DNA of 64,000 bases from Streptomyces bluensis (GCF_014650715.1 NZ_BMVM01000015.1:62001-126000); one strand, 5' to 3'. Positions 16,630 through 26,355 are shown, counted from the first letter of the stretch. Numbers and translations: made by a program. Notes: generated from the letters alone by a model not told the origin.

Positions 16630-18151
16630 ATGACCGATCCCCAACCGAATACGCCATCCCGCTTCGCTGAAGGCCCCGAGCCGGGGCTGGGCGTCGCGGA
16701 GCCTCCGTACAACGTGGACGCCGAGCGTGCGGTGCTCGGCGCCTGCATGCACAACGGCGACATCATCGACGAGGTCCGGCCGATTCTGGGCGAGGGCGCC
16801 TTCTACCGGCCCGCGCACGAGACGATCTGGCGTGCGCTGCTTGCCCAGCACCGCGAGGACAAGCCGACCGACCCGATCGTCCTGACCGAGCTGCTCCAGC
16901 AGCAAGGGGACCTGCAGCGCGTCGGTGGCCGCCCCTACCTGCACCAGCTCGCCGACGTGCACTACGGCACCGGCAGCGCGGAGCATCACGCGGAGATCAT
17001 CCGCGAGAAGGCCAACCTCCGCCGCCTGCTGGCCTCCGCGATACGCACCGTCCAGCGCGCCCAGGAGCCGGGCGCCGACCCCGAGGCATACGCAGCGAGG
17101 TCGAAGCGGAGATGCGGGCCGAGCGCGAGCGGGCCCTCGCCTCGGGCCAGGGGCGGCTGAACCGCTTCGCCACCGATGGGTGGTCCTTCGTCAAGGAGAC
17201 CGGCGCGGACGCCGAGCCCTTGTGGGGCACCCGCGAGAAGGCCGTCTGGGCGCCGGGCGAGAGCCTGATGATCGTCGGCGCTCCGGGCGTCGGCAAGACC
17301 ACCCTGGCCCACCAGGTGGTCTTCGCCCGCCTCGGCCTGTCGGAGACGGTCCTGGAGATGCCGGTCGCCCCCAGCAGGCGGGTGCTCTACCTGGCCATGG
17401 ACCGGCCCCGGCAGATCGCCAGGGCCATGAACCGCCGCGTCTTCTCCACCGACGAGAAGATCCTGCGCGAGCGGCTCGTGGTCTGGGAGGGCCCGCTGCC
17501 CGCCACCCTCGACAAGGAGCCCGACCTCCTCGCCGACCTCGCCGCCGCCCACCGGGCCGACACCATCGTGATCGACAGCCTCAAGGACGCGGTCAGCACG
17601 ATGGTCGACGACAGCCTCGCGGTCGCCTTCCACAACGCCCGCATGCGCGCCCTGCGAGGCGGCGTGGAGATCATGGAACTGCACCACCAGCGCAAGGCCA
17701 CCGCCGACGCCCCACGCGGCCAACGCCCCGCCCTGGACCAGGTCTACGGCTCCACCTGGATCACCGCCGGCGCGGGCAGCGTCCTGTTCATCACCGGACG
17801 GGCAGGCGACCCCGCCGTCACCCTGCACCACCTAAGACCCCCACCGGGGAGATCGGCCCGCTCGACGTCACCCATGACCACGTGCGCGGCACCACCACCG
17901 TCGACCCCAGCAAGGACCCCGCCGTCCTGCTGCGCAACGCCCCCAGCGGGCTGACCGCCCGCGACCTGGCGGCCATCCTGATCCGCGGCGGCGACCCGGA
18001 ACGCGCCGATGTGGAGAAGGCGCGGCGCCACCTCGCCCGCCTCGTCGACAGCGGCCTGGCCACCAAGGCCGACGGCATCGCCGGAGGAGCCGGAGGCGGA
18101 CAGCAGACCCGCTACTACGCCTCCGCACGCCACCTCACCGCCGTCGGCTGA
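16630..18151 (+). pseudogene. DnaB-like helicase/AAA ATPase with two frameshifts
   Basis: Three reading frames together give a ~507-residue DnaB-type helicase. The DnaB N-terminal domain (YNVDAERAVLGACMHNGDII, GRPYLHQLADVHYGT) is in frame 1. The RecA-like core with Walker A VGAPGVGKTTLAHQ and B-like ADTIVIDSLKDAV is in frame 2. A C-terminal winged-helix-like domain (PSGLTARDLAAILIRGGDPE, DSGLATKADG) is in frame 3. Breaks lie near 17098-17101 and 17831-17834; inserting one base, most simply C, at each restores the expected protein. The gene is either decayed or carries sequencing errors. The intact form would replicate the element. Confidence 0.8.
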
Positions 18152-18171
18152 CCCGCACCGGTACCCGCGGA

Positions 18172-18312
18172 AAGCGATCACGCGACCGTACACGCGGCCC
18201 TGGCGCGAACGCCTCGCCGTGAACCGCTCACAGCGTCCACGCTCACCGCAAAACCGCAGGTCAAGCGATCACGCGAGCGTCCACGCCGTACACGCGCCCA
18301 AGCGATCACGCG
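18172..18312. repeat. Iteron-like 13-bp repeats
   Basis: Three perfect copies of AAGCGATCACGCG, at 18172-18184, 18263-18275 and 18300-18312, plus GTACACGCG twice (18188-18196, 18288-18296), lie between the helicase and DUF2637 genes. Spaced iterons next to a replication gene suggest an origin or a relaxosome/transfer region. Confidence 0.65.
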
Positions 18313-18314
18313 CG

Positions 18315-18337
18315 GGGCCCCCTTTAGAAGGGGGCCC
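18315..18337 (+). promoter_or_regulatory. Hairpin abutting the DUF2637 start codon
   Basis: A 10-bp perfect stem GGGCCCCCTT / AAGGGGGCCC with a 3-base loop ends two bases before the GTG start. The only purine-rich sequence is within the stem, so the hairpin could mask ribosome binding or act as an attenuator. Confidence 0.5.
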
Positions 18338-18339
18338 GC

Positions 18340-19509
18340 GTGAACGCCCCCTCCGTGAACGCCTCCTCACCCCGGCACCGCAAGCCCCACCGCACCGCCC
18401 TGGAGCCCTCCGCCTTGCACTCCCCCACCCCCGATAACCCTGGCCGACGTACCCGGCAGCCGCGCCGGCATCGCCCTGCTCCCGCTCGCCCCGGCCGCCG
18501 AGCACTCGCACCTGCCGGGGGTCGTCGCCTGCGCCGCAACGGACGCATCACCCTCGTCATCGGCCTGGTGGCCGTCGTCCTCATGGCCTTCCGGGTCTCG
18601 TGGAACGCGCTGTCCGACATAGCCCGCGCCATCGGCGCCGACCCCACCGCCGCTCTGCTCTACCCAATCGTCGTCGACGGGCTGATGGCCCTCGCGCTGG
18701 TCGCCACGCTCACGCTGACAGGTAACGACCGGAAGTTCGCACTGCGGGTCTTGGCCACCTACACGATCGCCAGCCTCCTGCTGAACTACGTCCACGGCCT
18801 CATTCCGGCCCTGCACACCACGTCGCAGTGGGGCCGACTGGCCGACTGGGAACCTGCGAACTGGGCCCTCGTACTGCTGGCGACCTCGCTCCCGGTCGGG
18901 TCGATCTACTTCGGGTCGGACCTCGTAGCGAAGGTGCTGCACCACAACCCCGAGTCGGCTGACTCTGCCGACGTAGCCCCTGCCGAGTCGGCTACTCAGG
19001 TAGCTGACGAGCAGGCCGGACGGTCGAGGTATGACCAGGAGGAATCGGCCCCCCAACAGCCGACCGAGTCGACCCCTGTGAAGGCCGCCGAGGCACCCAT
19101 AACGAGGCCGACCGAGGCCGACGAGTCGGCCCCCGCTACCCGACCGCCCCGCCCGGCCGCCGCAGTGGAGTCGACCGGATCCGCCCCGCGTCGGTCGACC
19201 GGTCGGGTGCGCGCCACCGCCAAGTCGACCGCCGGAAGTACCCGCACCGACGCCGAAATCCTCGACGAAGCCCGACTCCTGACCGCCGACTGGAGCGACG
19301 ACCGGCTGACCGCCGAGCGTCTGCGCAGCGAACTACGGATCGGCCAGCAGCGCGCCCGCGCCCTGCGCGACCAGCTGCAGGCCGAGCGCACCGGCCAGGC
19401 CGAGCCCATGGCGTACGACGGCTTCGAGGCCGAGTCTCTCGAGGGACTCGACGAAGTCGCCTCCCAGCGGCAGACGAACCTCGACGCAGCCCCCGTCGGC
19501 TCCGCCTGA
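18340..19509 (+). CDS. DUF2637 membrane protein (Spd-like)
   Basis: 389 residues. A basic N-terminus of about 65 residues leads into four predicted membrane segments (ITLVIGLVAVVLMAFRVSW, YPIVVDGLMALALVATL, LATYTIASLLLNYVHGL, WALVLLATSLPVGSIYF). These match DUF2637, a family found in Streptomyces plasmids and AICEs and linked to spread functions. After the last segment comes a ~130-residue acidic, Pro/Ser/Thr-rich linker and a C-terminal helical segment (DDRLTAERLRSELRIGQQRA) resembling a DNA-binding tail. GTG start next to a hairpin. Confidence 0.82.
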   Translation: MNAPSVNASSPRHRKPHRTALEPSALHSPTPDNPGRRTRQPRRHRPAPARPGRRALAPAGGRRLRRNGRITLVIGLVAVVLMAFRVSWNALSDIARAIGADPTAALLYPIVVDGLMALALVATLTLTGNDRKFALRVLATYTIASLLLNYVHGLIPALHTTSQWGRLADWEPANWALVLLATSLPVGSIYFGSDLVAKVLHHNPESADSADVAPAESATQVADEQAGRSRYDQEESAPQQPTESTPVKAAEAPITRPTEADESAPATRPPRPAAAVESTGSAPRRSTGRVRATAKSTAGSTRTDAEILDEARLLTADWSDDRLTAERLRSELRIGQQRARALRDQLQAERTGQAEPMAYDGFEAESLEGLDEVASQRQTNLDAAPVGSA

Positions 19510-19634
19510 CCCCCGCAAGCGCACCGATCGCCGCACCCCCTCCGGCTCACGCCGTGTCCCGGGCAGACAAACGCGGACATGGGTGCCGCCCACAGCGAAG
19601 CCCCCGGAACCAACACCCCACGGAGAACCGACCC

Positions 19635-20234
19635 ATGCACGACCCGAACCACGAACCCTCCACCCCGCAGAAGGAGATAGCCACGGGCCTGAACAGCGCA
19701 GCAAGTTGTCCGGTAAGGACTCCTTACCCGGCCCCCGCCCCGGGGGAGGCGGAGGCAACCGGCGCAGGGGCGCCGGAGTCGGCCGGCCCAGGGGGGCCGA
19801 CCGGGACAGGGGGTACCGAGTCGTCTCCGAACGTGCCGCTCCAGTCTGCGTCACGTCGCCGTCTGCGTGACAAGCGGCTGCGCGAGCACCGCGTCCATCC
19901 CCGCTACAACGACGACGAGTTCGACCTCGTCCAGAAAGCCGCTGCCCTGAGCCGCATGAAGCCCGGCGGCTACGTCGCCGAGTGCGCGCTCGCCGCCGCC
20001 CGCGCCGACGACCTCACCGCGGCCGTCGCCGACTACCGCGCCATGGTGAAGGCGCTGATGGCCGCCAACGGGCAGCTAGGCAAGATCGGCAGCAACCTCA
20101 ACCAGCTCGCTCGCCACCTCAACCAGGACGGCGCCTGGCCCCACCCCGACACCGTCCAACGGCTCCTGGAGAGCGTCGAGGCGTCCATCGCCGGCCTGGA
20201 CACCGCCGTAGCCCAGATCACAGAGGCGCGGTGA
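19635..20234 (+). CDS. mobC: MobC-like relaxosome accessory protein
   Basis: 199 residues; a Gly/Pro-rich N-terminal ~75 residues, then RRRLRDKRLREHRVHPRYND and a ribbon-helix-helix-like region. The MobC signature QLGKIGSNLNQLARHLNQDG is near residue 155. MobC proteins help relaxases open the origin of transfer. ATG at the start of MHDPNHEP is preceded by GGAGAA. The relaxase start follows within five bases, so the two are translationally coupled. Confidence 0.85.
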   Translation: MHDPNHEPSTPQKEIATGLNSAASCPVRTPYPAPAPGEAEATGAGAPESAGPGGPTGTGGTESSPNVPLQSASRRRLRDKRLREHRVHPRYNDDEFDLVQKAAALSRMKPGGYVAECALAAARADDLTAAVADYRAMVKALMAANGQLGKIGSNLNQLARHLNQDGAWPHPDTVQRLLESVEASIAGLDTAVAQITEAR

Positions 20235-20238
20235 GCTC

Positions 20239-21915
20239 TTGATACCGAAGATCATCCTCGGCAAGGGGCCACAGGCCACGCGCCGCACGATCGGCTACCT
20301 CTTCGGCAAGGGCCGGGCCAACGAGCACATCGACCCGCACCTGGTGGCGTCCTGGAACGGCTTCGCCCCCGACCCGGGCCGCAGCCCGCACCGCGACCCG
20401 AAGGAAGTGGAGGCCCAGCTCGCCGCGCAGCTCGACCAGCCCGTGAAGATGCTGGGCGACAAGGCACCCAAGTACACCGTCTGGCACTGCCCCGTCCGTG
20501 CCGCACCCGAAGACCCGATCCTCACCGACGCCCAATGGGCCGACATCGCCCGCCGGATCGTGGCCGCCGCCGGCATCGCCCCCGAAGGCGCCGATGAAGC
20601 CTGCCGCTGGGTGGCCGTCCGCCACGCCGACGACCACATCCACATCGCCGCCACCCTCGTCCGCCAGGACGGCCGCCGCCCCCGACGCGACTACGACATC
20701 CGCGCCGTGCAGAGGGAAGCCCGCCAGATCGAAATCGACTACGGGCTCAGGCGGTTGAAGCCGGGCGACGGCACCGCCGCCAAACGCCCCACCAGCAAGG
20801 AGCACTTCAAGGCCAAGCGCCTGGGCCAGGACGCCACGTCCCGCGAGATCCTTCGCCTGCGCGTGCGCCGCGCGATGGCCGCCGCCTCCACCGAGGCAGA
20901 GTTCTTCGCCCTACTGGAGGCGACCGGCGTGACCGTGCGCCTGAAGTGCGGCCCGTCCGGCGACGCCCTCGGCTGCAACTTCGCCCTGCCCGGCGACACC
21001 AACGACAAGGGCGAGCCCGTCTTCTACGCAGGCTCCACCCTCGCCGCCGACCTCTCCCTGCCCAAGATCCGCCAACGCCTCGCCACCACCAGCCCCGAGC
21101 CCGTGGCCGTCCGGCCGGGCAACCCTTGGCACCAGGCCACCGCCGCCACCGAACGCATCCCCCACCACCTGGCCCGCAGCAACGACCAAGTGGCCCAGGG
21201 CCAGCTGGCTGCGCTCGGCGGAGCCCTCGACCTGCTCCCGCTCACCGCCCCGGCCGCAGCGAGGGCCGAACTCGAACACGCCGCCGTCGCCTTCGAGCGC
21301 GCCACCCGCTCCCGCATCGCCGCCGACCACGCCAGCGCCCGCGTCCTGCGCCGCAGCGTCAAGGCGATCTGGAAGGACCCCGCACGGCAAGGGGACGGTG
21401 CCGGGCTGGCGATGCTGCTGGACGTCGCGCTCACCGCGGTCGCCTACGCGATGCACTGGCACCGCACCCGCCAGCACGCCCAACAGCAGGCAGCAGCCGA
21501 GCAGACCCTCATCCACCTGCAGGCCGCGTACGTCCAGATCACCGGACCGGTCCTGGCCGGCCTCGCCAGCCGGACGCCCAGCCCGCAGACCCAGCGCCGC
21601 TACGCCCACCACCTCCAGCAGACGGTCCCCGAACACGCCGAACGCATCCTGGCCGACCCCGCCTGGGAGGCCCTCGCCGCCGTGCTCGCCGAGGCGGAAG
21701 CAGCCGGCCACAACGCGACCACGGTCCTCGACCGGGCCCTCAACCAGCGCACGCTCGACGACGCCCACAGCCCCGCCCGCGCACTGACCTGGCGCATCCG
21801 CCGCCTCGGCGAACGCCACGCACCCGGCCCACGAGCCCAGGCAGCCAACATCAGCCACGCCGCAGGACACCCCGCCGCTCCGCGCCCGCAGGAACCCCAG
21901 ACGCGGCGGCGCTGA
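20239..21915 (+). CDS. mobA: Relaxase / mobilization nuclease
   Basis: A 558-residue relaxase, MOBP-like by appearance. The metal-binding three-histidine motif is in WVAVRHADDHIHIAATLVR (residues about 128-146). The likely catalytic tyrosine is near the N-terminus (TRRTIGYLFGKG, about residue 19). Middle and C-terminal parts are helical and Ala/Arg-rich (RAELEHAAVAFERATRSRIA). It nicks one strand at the element's oriT and pilots it into a recipient using another element's transfer apparatus. TTG start, four bases after the mobC stop. Confidence 0.85.
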   Translation: MIPKIILGKGPQATRRTIGYLFGKGRANEHIDPHLVASWNGFAPDPGRSPHRDPKEVEAQLAAQLDQPVKMLGDKAPKYTVWHCPVRAAPEDPILTDAQWADIARRIVAAAGIAPEGADEACRWVAVRHADDHIHIAATLVRQDGRRPRRDYDIRAVQREARQIEIDYGLRRLKPGDGTAAKRPTSKEHFKAKRLGQDATSREILRLRVRRAMAAASTEAEFFALLEATGVTVRLKCGPSGDALGCNFALPGDTNDKGEPVFYAGSTLAADLSLPKIRQRLATTSPEPVAVRPGNPWHQATAATERIPHHLARSNDQVAQGQLAALGGALDLLPLTAPAAARAELEHAAVAFERATRSRIAADHASARVLRRSVKAIWKDPARQGDGAGLAMLLDVALTAVAYAMHWHRTRQHAQQQAAAEQTLIHLQAAYVQITGPVLAGLASRTPSPQTQRRYAHHLQQTVPEHAERILADPAWEALAAVLAEAEAAGHNATTVLDRALNQRTLDDAHSPARALTWRIRRLGERHAPGPRAQAANISHAAGHPAAPRPQEPQTRRR

Positions 21916-21979
21916 ACACCCCTACGCCGGCGCCACCCTCACCGACGCCGATCACACGACACCACACAAGGAACCGCCC

Positions 21980-22369
21980 ATGCCCCAGCTCTCCGTCCGC
22001 CCCAACGTTGTCGTCCTCCTCACCGAAGTGGACAGCACGCGCCCCGATGACCCATCGCTCCTGTATCGGCGCAATGGGACCGCGTTCACCACCGCCGAGC
22101 ACGACCTGATCTGCACCGCTACCCCGGCAGAGATAACCGCCGCGAACGCGCAGCGACGGCTTGAGAACGAGTGGGCGCGGGAAACCCACGCGATGCAGAA
22201 GGCCCTCGTCGATCTATTCATGAAGTACGTCGACCAACTCCCCGACGGCTCCTGCAGCAACATCTACGCCACCATGACCGACGAGGACTACGGGGAATAC
22301 GAGCGCCTAGTCAAGATCGTCGCCGCACGAACCGGCCTCGAATACCTCGCCGAGCACGAAGACAACTGA
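21980..22369 (+). CDS. Hypothetical protein downstream of relaxase
   Basis: 129 residues, acidic and helical; a family is not recognised. Features: VRPNVVVLLTEVDSTRPDDP near the N-terminus and WARETHAMQKALVDLFMKYV. It is the last gene before a strong terminator and probably belongs to the mobilization operon. Confidence 0.6.
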   Translation: MPQLSVRPNVVVLLTEVDSTRPDDPSLLYRRNGTAFTTAEHDLICTATPAEITAANAQRRLENEWARETHAMQKALVDLFMKYVDQLPDGSCSNIYATMTDEDYGEYERLVKIVAARTGLEYLAEHEDN

Positions 22370-22381
22370 CTGGACACACAC

Positions 22382-22412
22382 CAACGGCGGCCCACCCAGT
22401 GGGCCGCCGTTG
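22382..22412. terminator. Bidirectional terminator
   Basis: A 14-bp perfect stem CAACGGCGGCCCAC with a 3-base loop, between convergent genes. Confidence 0.85.
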
Positions 22413-22437
22413 CGGCAGGACTGAAGCGGCTTCCTGT

Positions 22438-23139
22438 TCACCCCGCAGACCTGACCACCGTGGCCTTGGCGACCGCCTCGCGCACGTGGGCATCGACAAG
22501 GCCGGGGCTGCCGGAGACCACGACGACCACCGTCCCCGTGCGGACGGCCGTCTGCTTGACGATGCTGCTCCGCCCGCCAGCCTCGAAGGTCAGCAGTTGG
22601 CTCCACTGCTCGTCTCCCAGCCGGGCGACGAGCACTTTCTGAGTCGTGACCGTGACGGCCGTACTGCCGGTGAGGACCTGGTAGGTGGGGCAGGAGGTCA
22701 TCGCCTCGAAGACCCGATCCACGCTCCGGGAGAGCTTGTCCTCGGTGTCGCTGCACAACTCCTCGCCCACCTCGGAGTCGCTGCCGTCGGCATAGGTGAA
22801 GGACGCCTTCGCCTTGTTCGGGAAGTCGAAGCTGCCGCCGATCGCGGTCTCGCTGCCGAGCTTCTCCAACGCCGGACAGCCGAGGACCGTGACGTCATCG
22901 TGCTGCGCGGGGCGCTGCGGCGTGCGGGTGTAGCCCTCGCCCAGATCACTCTCGTCCAGGAGCCGCTTGGCCAGCGCGGCGGAAGACAGCGGAGCGGACG
23001 CCGGACTCTTGCCGTCCGGGCGCACCGAGACGGTCGAGGGTGTCGGGTCGATGGAATCTGCACTGTCCGTCGAACAGCCCGTCAGGGCAAGGACGATGAG
23101 GACGCTGAGGCTGAGGACGGTCGTGGTGCGAAGGCGCAT
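22438..23139 (-). CDS. Secreted lipoprotein
   Basis: 233 residues. The start gives a lipoprotein signal peptide: MRLRTTTV, a hydrophobic core (LSLSVLIVLA) and lipobox LTGC. The mature part has an N-terminal Ser/Pro linker and a sensor-like domain (LAKRLLDESDLGEGYTRTPQ, TVLGCPALEKLGSETAIGGS, VVVSGSPGLVDAHVREAV). It is exported and lipid-anchored. Its role in the element is unknown; exposed lipoproteins on conjugative elements can act in surface exclusion, but this is speculation here. Confidence 0.75.
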   Translation of the reverse strand: MRLRTTTVLSLSVLIVLALTGCSTDSADSIDPTPSTVSVRPDGKSPASAPLSSAALAKRLLDESDLGEGYTRTPQRPAQHDDVTVLGCPALEKLGSETAIGGSFDFPNKAKASFTYADGSDSEVGEELCSDTEDKLSRSVDRVFEAMTSCPTYQVLTGSTAVTVTTQKVLVARLGDEQWSQLLTFEAGGRSSIVKQTAVRTGTVVVVVSGSPGLVDAHVREAVAKATVVRSAG

Positions 23140-23230
23140 GCGAACCCCTTGGTGGTCTGCGAAGCGGACAGGTTGACCAGGCCGGTCCTCCGGGCGCCGG
23201 CAATGCGAAGGGATCGAGGGTTTCGGGGGT

Positions 23231-23677
23231 TCAGTGGCCGAGGTGGCGCAGGCCCTCTTCGAGGGTGGGGTGGAACCGGTCAACGGGACCGGAGTGGCGG
23301 TTGAACCAGGCCGCATCCAGGCCGGGCTCCTTCGTCTCGTGGCCAGCCCTGCAACGCAGCCATATCGAGTCGTCGCGCAGGCAGAAGATGATCCAGTCCC
23401 GGTACATGCCGCATCCGGGGCATGTACGGACCTCGCCACCGATGACGAGCGGCTGCTGCCAGCGCATCATCACCCCGGCCACCTCCTGCCGGGACGGCAC
23501 CCGCAGGTCCGGCGGCAGGAAGTCGGGCACCACCGCTTCCCCTGCAGCCGGAGCCGATGCAGTCGACTCGGATGCAGCGGGCCACGGCTGCGTGGCCTGT
23601 AGTTGCCGTAGCAGCGCGAAGCCCGCACGCTGGGCCTCACGGAATGCGCGGTCCTCGCGAGCGCGTCGAAAGAACAA
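23231..23677 (-). CDS. Hypothetical zinc-ribbon protein
   Basis: 148 residues with GEVRTCPGCGMYRDWIIF and LRCRAGHETKEPG, a CPxC...C-x-GH arrangement that may bind zinc. A helical Arg-rich N-terminus precedes it. The family is not recognised. It lies in a run of minus-strand cargo genes with a lipoprotein and a DUF317 gene. Confidence 0.6.
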   Translation of the reverse strand: MFFRRAREDRAFREAQRAGFALLRQLQATQPWPAASESTASAPAAGEAVVPDFLPPDLRVPSRQEVAGVMMRWQQPLVIGGEVRTCPGCGMYRDWIIFCLRDDSIWLRCRAGHETKEPGLDAAWFNRHSGPVDRFHPTLEEGLRHLGH

Positions 23678-23779
23678 GATCTCTTCCTCTCTGTCATCTG
23701 GCGGGCACGGGAAACGTGCCTCTGCTCGGTGAGACTGGCGACGAGCCGCACACCAGCGGCTCCAACGGGGCAGGGGCCG

Positions 23780-24571
23780 TCAGCTGCGGCGGACGACGGT
23801 GAGCCGGCCCTCGGCGCTCTCGGGCACGGTGCGGCGGGGCACCGGGACCGGCGAGGCGAGAGAGGAGGCGAACGCGGCGACCAGGTCATGGGGGACGCTG
23901 GCGCTGAAGCTGGCGCACCACAGGTACGGGGCGCCGGGAACGGGATCCGCCCACGCCTGCCAGCCCACCAGGTCGGGGCGCGGGTCGGCATCCTCGATGA
24001 GCGGCGGCAGCATCTCCAGGGAGATGCAGGCGGAGAACCCGGGGTCCGTGGCGGTTGTGCGGGGGCAGTCCAGGTCGCGGATCCAGCCGCGGGCACAGAG
24101 CGCGTTGAGGACGGTCTCGGGCCCCGCGAAGCCGACGTCGGGCGTCTTACGGCTGTCGATCTCCACGAGGAGATCGGCGAGCGCCTCGTACGGAACGCCG
24201 GCGGTGAAGTACGCGTTCCACTCCGCCATCACGGACGCGGCATGCGCGCGGGCGCTCAACTGCCAGGCCACCGGCAGCCCACCCAGCTCGAACGGGTAGG
24301 CCGCGAGGACCCATTCAGCGCCGCACAACCCGTTGGGGCTCACGTACAGCAGGGTGTGGCGGGCGGTGGGCCACATGCGCCAGCCCAGATCCGCCAAGGT
24401 GTCGCCGATCCGCTCGGCGAGCGCGTGGTCGTCTCCGGCCAAGTGGCGCGGGGTGACCCAGTACACCGGGTCAGGCGAGTCAAGGCGGGAGGGTTCGCTG
24501 GGGTGGTGCGGATGCAGGGGCGCCTCCGTGGGCTCGGGGGTGGTGTCCAGCAGGGCGTTGTACGTTGACAT
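23780..24571 (-). CDS. DUF317-domain protein
   Basis: 263 residues; recognised as DUF317, a family common in Streptomyces integrative elements. Typical features: YWVTPRHLAGDDHALAERIG, LLYVSPNGLCGAEWVLAAYP, WQLSARAHAASVMAEWNAYF and VPHDLVAAFASSLASPVPVP, suggesting two repeats of the domain. ATG is chosen because the conserved region begins about 35 residues later; the 116 additional in-frame codons upstream lack coding bias. Function unknown. Confidence 0.75.
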   Translation of the reverse strand: MSTYNALLDTTPEPTEAPLHPHHPSEPSRLDSPDPVYWVTPRHLAGDDHALAERIGDTLADLGWRMWPTARHTLLYVSPNGLCGAEWVLAAYPFELGGLPVAWQLSARAHAASVMAEWNAYFTAGVPYEALADLLVEIDSRKTPDVGFAGPETVLNALCARGWIRDLDCPRTTATDPGFSACISLEMLPPLIEDADPRPDLVGWQAWADPVPGAPYLWCASFSASVPHDLVAAFASSLASPVPVPRRTVPESAEGRLTVVRRS

Positions 24572-24770
24572 GGCTTGCCGCCCGTGCACCATCCTTTCAG
24601 GGGGTCTTTCCTGTCTGCCCCCGGCGAACTTGTCTGTTGTCAGCGAAGCCAACCGCTTTGCCATCCAACCCAGTCGAATAGCGGTGATCTCTCGGTGTCG
24701 CCGCAACGGACACCGCGGCCATGCCGTTACCCGTGAGAGCTGCGCACTCGCGGATGGGACACTTGTACAC

Positions 24771-25127
24771 ATGAAAGAGGTGCGCTGCGAGCGATGCGAC
24801 AACATCATCGGCATGGGGTGCGCCTGCCCTCCTGATGGCAGCGTCCCCAAGGCACACCCGGAGGAAAGGCGTGTTCGACAGGAGTGGCGGCGGTTCCCCG
24901 GCAGCGCCATCTTGATCAAACAGAATGGTAAGGCGCACGTTCCAGGCGCCTGCGATCACATGACAGAAGACGAGGTGCGGCCTCCGAAGTGGGGTTGGAT
25001 CCTCGATCCGTCCCCCGGAGATTGGGACCGCATCAGCGAAAGCAGCCCAGCCATCGCCACTGGAGGAAACGCGCAGCTGCGGGCGACGAGCCGGTGCATG
25101 ACGTGCATGGGGACTCTCGGCGGCTGA
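24771..25127 (+). CDS. Small cysteine-rich hypothetical protein
   Basis: 118 residues; the N-terminus VRCERCDNIIGMGCACPPDG and C-terminus SRCMTCMGTLGG carry paired cysteines that could form one zinc site. Between them AILIKQNGKAHVPGACDH suggests a compact fold. The start has GAAAG-type purines but no clear Shine-Dalgarno. Followed by a terminator. Function unknown. Confidence 0.6.
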   Translation: MKEVRCERCDNIIGMGCACPPDGSVPKAHPEERRVRQEWRRFPGSAILIKQNGKAHVPGACDHMTEDEVRPPKWGWILDPSPGDWDRISESSPAIATGGNAQLRATSRCMTCMGTLGG

Positions 25128-25166
25128 TGAGCTGCAGGGCGCGCTGTGCTGTGGGATAGCTGACCA

Positions 25167-25194
25167 GAGGGCCGACAGCTTGCCGTCGGCCCTC
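25167..25194 (+). terminator. Terminator of the small cysteine-rich gene
   Basis: A 10-bp stem GAGGGCCGAC / GTCGGCCCTC with an 8-base loop, followed by GTTCGTTT. Confidence 0.75.
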
Positions 25195-25403
25195 GTTCGT
25201 TTCATGGTTCTAGCCACGCCGGATGCGGCACGACTCGGTTCGATGGCAAAACGACTGGGTTCGATGTCAAGGGACACTCGGGCGACGGCGGACTGCTCCC
25301 GACCTCCCCGTGCTGCGGGCGGTGTCTGATCTGCCAGGTCCTGCCGCCTCGTCCCAGCGGAAAACTGCGGGCGCACGCCGACAGGCACGAGGGATCATGA
25401 GGC

Positions 25404-26282
25404 ATGCGCCCGTATGGCTGGCACCTCACCGAAGACCTCGACGGGTTTCTTGCTCGAGCGGGAGACTTCCTGCGCTCGCGCCCTGCCCTGCACACTGTCC
25501 CGCTGACGGTGGCCGAGGCACTGCGTACGCGCGGGGCGGACGCGTACGGCGCCGAAGCCCCCATCTTCGGCAGCCTTGAGCGGGCGGGCGAGATCCGCGC
25601 GGCCTTCTTCCACACCCCGCCTCGCCGCCCGTACCTCACCCCGCTCACCCCCGACGAGGCCGACACCCTCGCCGCCCACCTAGCTCGCCTCGGCCACCGC
25701 CTCCCCGGCGTCAACGCGGACCACGACACCGCCACCGCCTTCGCCGACGCCTGGGCGCGGCATACGGGCGCGACGCCGACGCTGCACGAGCGGGAGCGCC
25801 TGTACCGCCTCGGCACGCTCACACCACCGGAGCCACTCCCGGAGGGCCGAAGCCGAGTCGCGGGCGAGCAGGACCGCGAGCAACTCATGCTCTGGCACCG
25901 CGAGTTCATCACCGCCATCGGAGGAACCCCCGCTACGGACAACAGCTCATGGGCGGATACACGCATCGCCCAAGGACGCGTCACGCTCTGGGGGACGCCG
26001 GACGGCACTCCCGTCTCCATGGCGGGCGTGACCCCGATGGTCGCCGACCAGGTCCGGGTGGCCCCCGTCTACACCCCGGCCCACCTACGCGGCCGCGGTT
26101 ACGCGGGCGCCGTGACCGTCGAGGTGAGCAGGGCCGCGCTGGCCGCAGGCGCGGAGGAGGTCCTCCTGTTCGCGGACCTGGCCAACCCCACCAGCAACGG
26201 CCTCTACCAGCGGATCGGCTACCGCCCGGTTACCGACTTCGCGGTGTACCACTTCTCGTGTGCCGGGCTGGTAATTCGTTGA
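25404..26282 (+). CDS. GNAT-family acetyltransferase
   Basis: A 292-residue protein with a C-terminal GNAT domain: VRVAPVYTPAHLRGRGYAGA contains the acetyl-CoA-binding R/QxxGxG/A loop, followed by VTVEVSRAALAAGAEEVLLF and NPTSNGLYQRIGYRPVTDFA, the typical GNAT ending. The N-terminal half (VAEALRTRGADAYGAEAPIF) is the substrate-side domain common in actinobacterial two-part GNATs. Substrate unknown. It is cargo, not an element-transfer function. Confidence 0.85.
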   Translation: MRPYGWHLTEDLDGFLARAGDFLRSRPALHTVPLTVAEALRTRGADAYGAEAPIFGSLERAGEIRAAFFHTPPRRPYLTPLTPDEADTLAAHLARLGHRLPGVNADHDTATAFADAWARHTGATPTLHERERLYRLGTLTPPEPLPEGRSRVAGEQDREQLMLWHREFITAIGGTPATDNSSWADTRIAQGRVTLWGTPDGTPVSMAGVTPMVADQVRVAPVYTPAHLRGRGYAGAVTVEVSRAALAAGAEEVLLFADLANPTSNGLYQRIGYRPVTDFAVYHFSCAGLVIR

Positions 26283-26355
26283 AGAACTCATGTCGAAGGG
26301 GCCCCGCAGAGGCGGAGCGATCCGTGCTGTCGGATAGCGGCCGTAGGCTTCCCGC

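Larger units (their letters stand above)
13113..22369. mobile_element. Nested integrative mobilizable element inside element B
   Basis: A coherent module: integrase, excisionase and HTH genes leftward, an XRE regulator divergent from a DnaB-like replication gene, iterons, a DUF2637 membrane protein, MobC, relaxase and a small gene ending in a strong terminator. It uses relaxase-type mobilization where element C uses TraB/RepSA. Its att ends are not identifiable; extents are those of the gene block. Confidence 0.6.

Noticed and set aside
22438..23439. 333-residue reading of the lipoprotein gene
   Set aside because: The first 100 residues lack coding bias and would bury a clear lipoprotein signal peptide.
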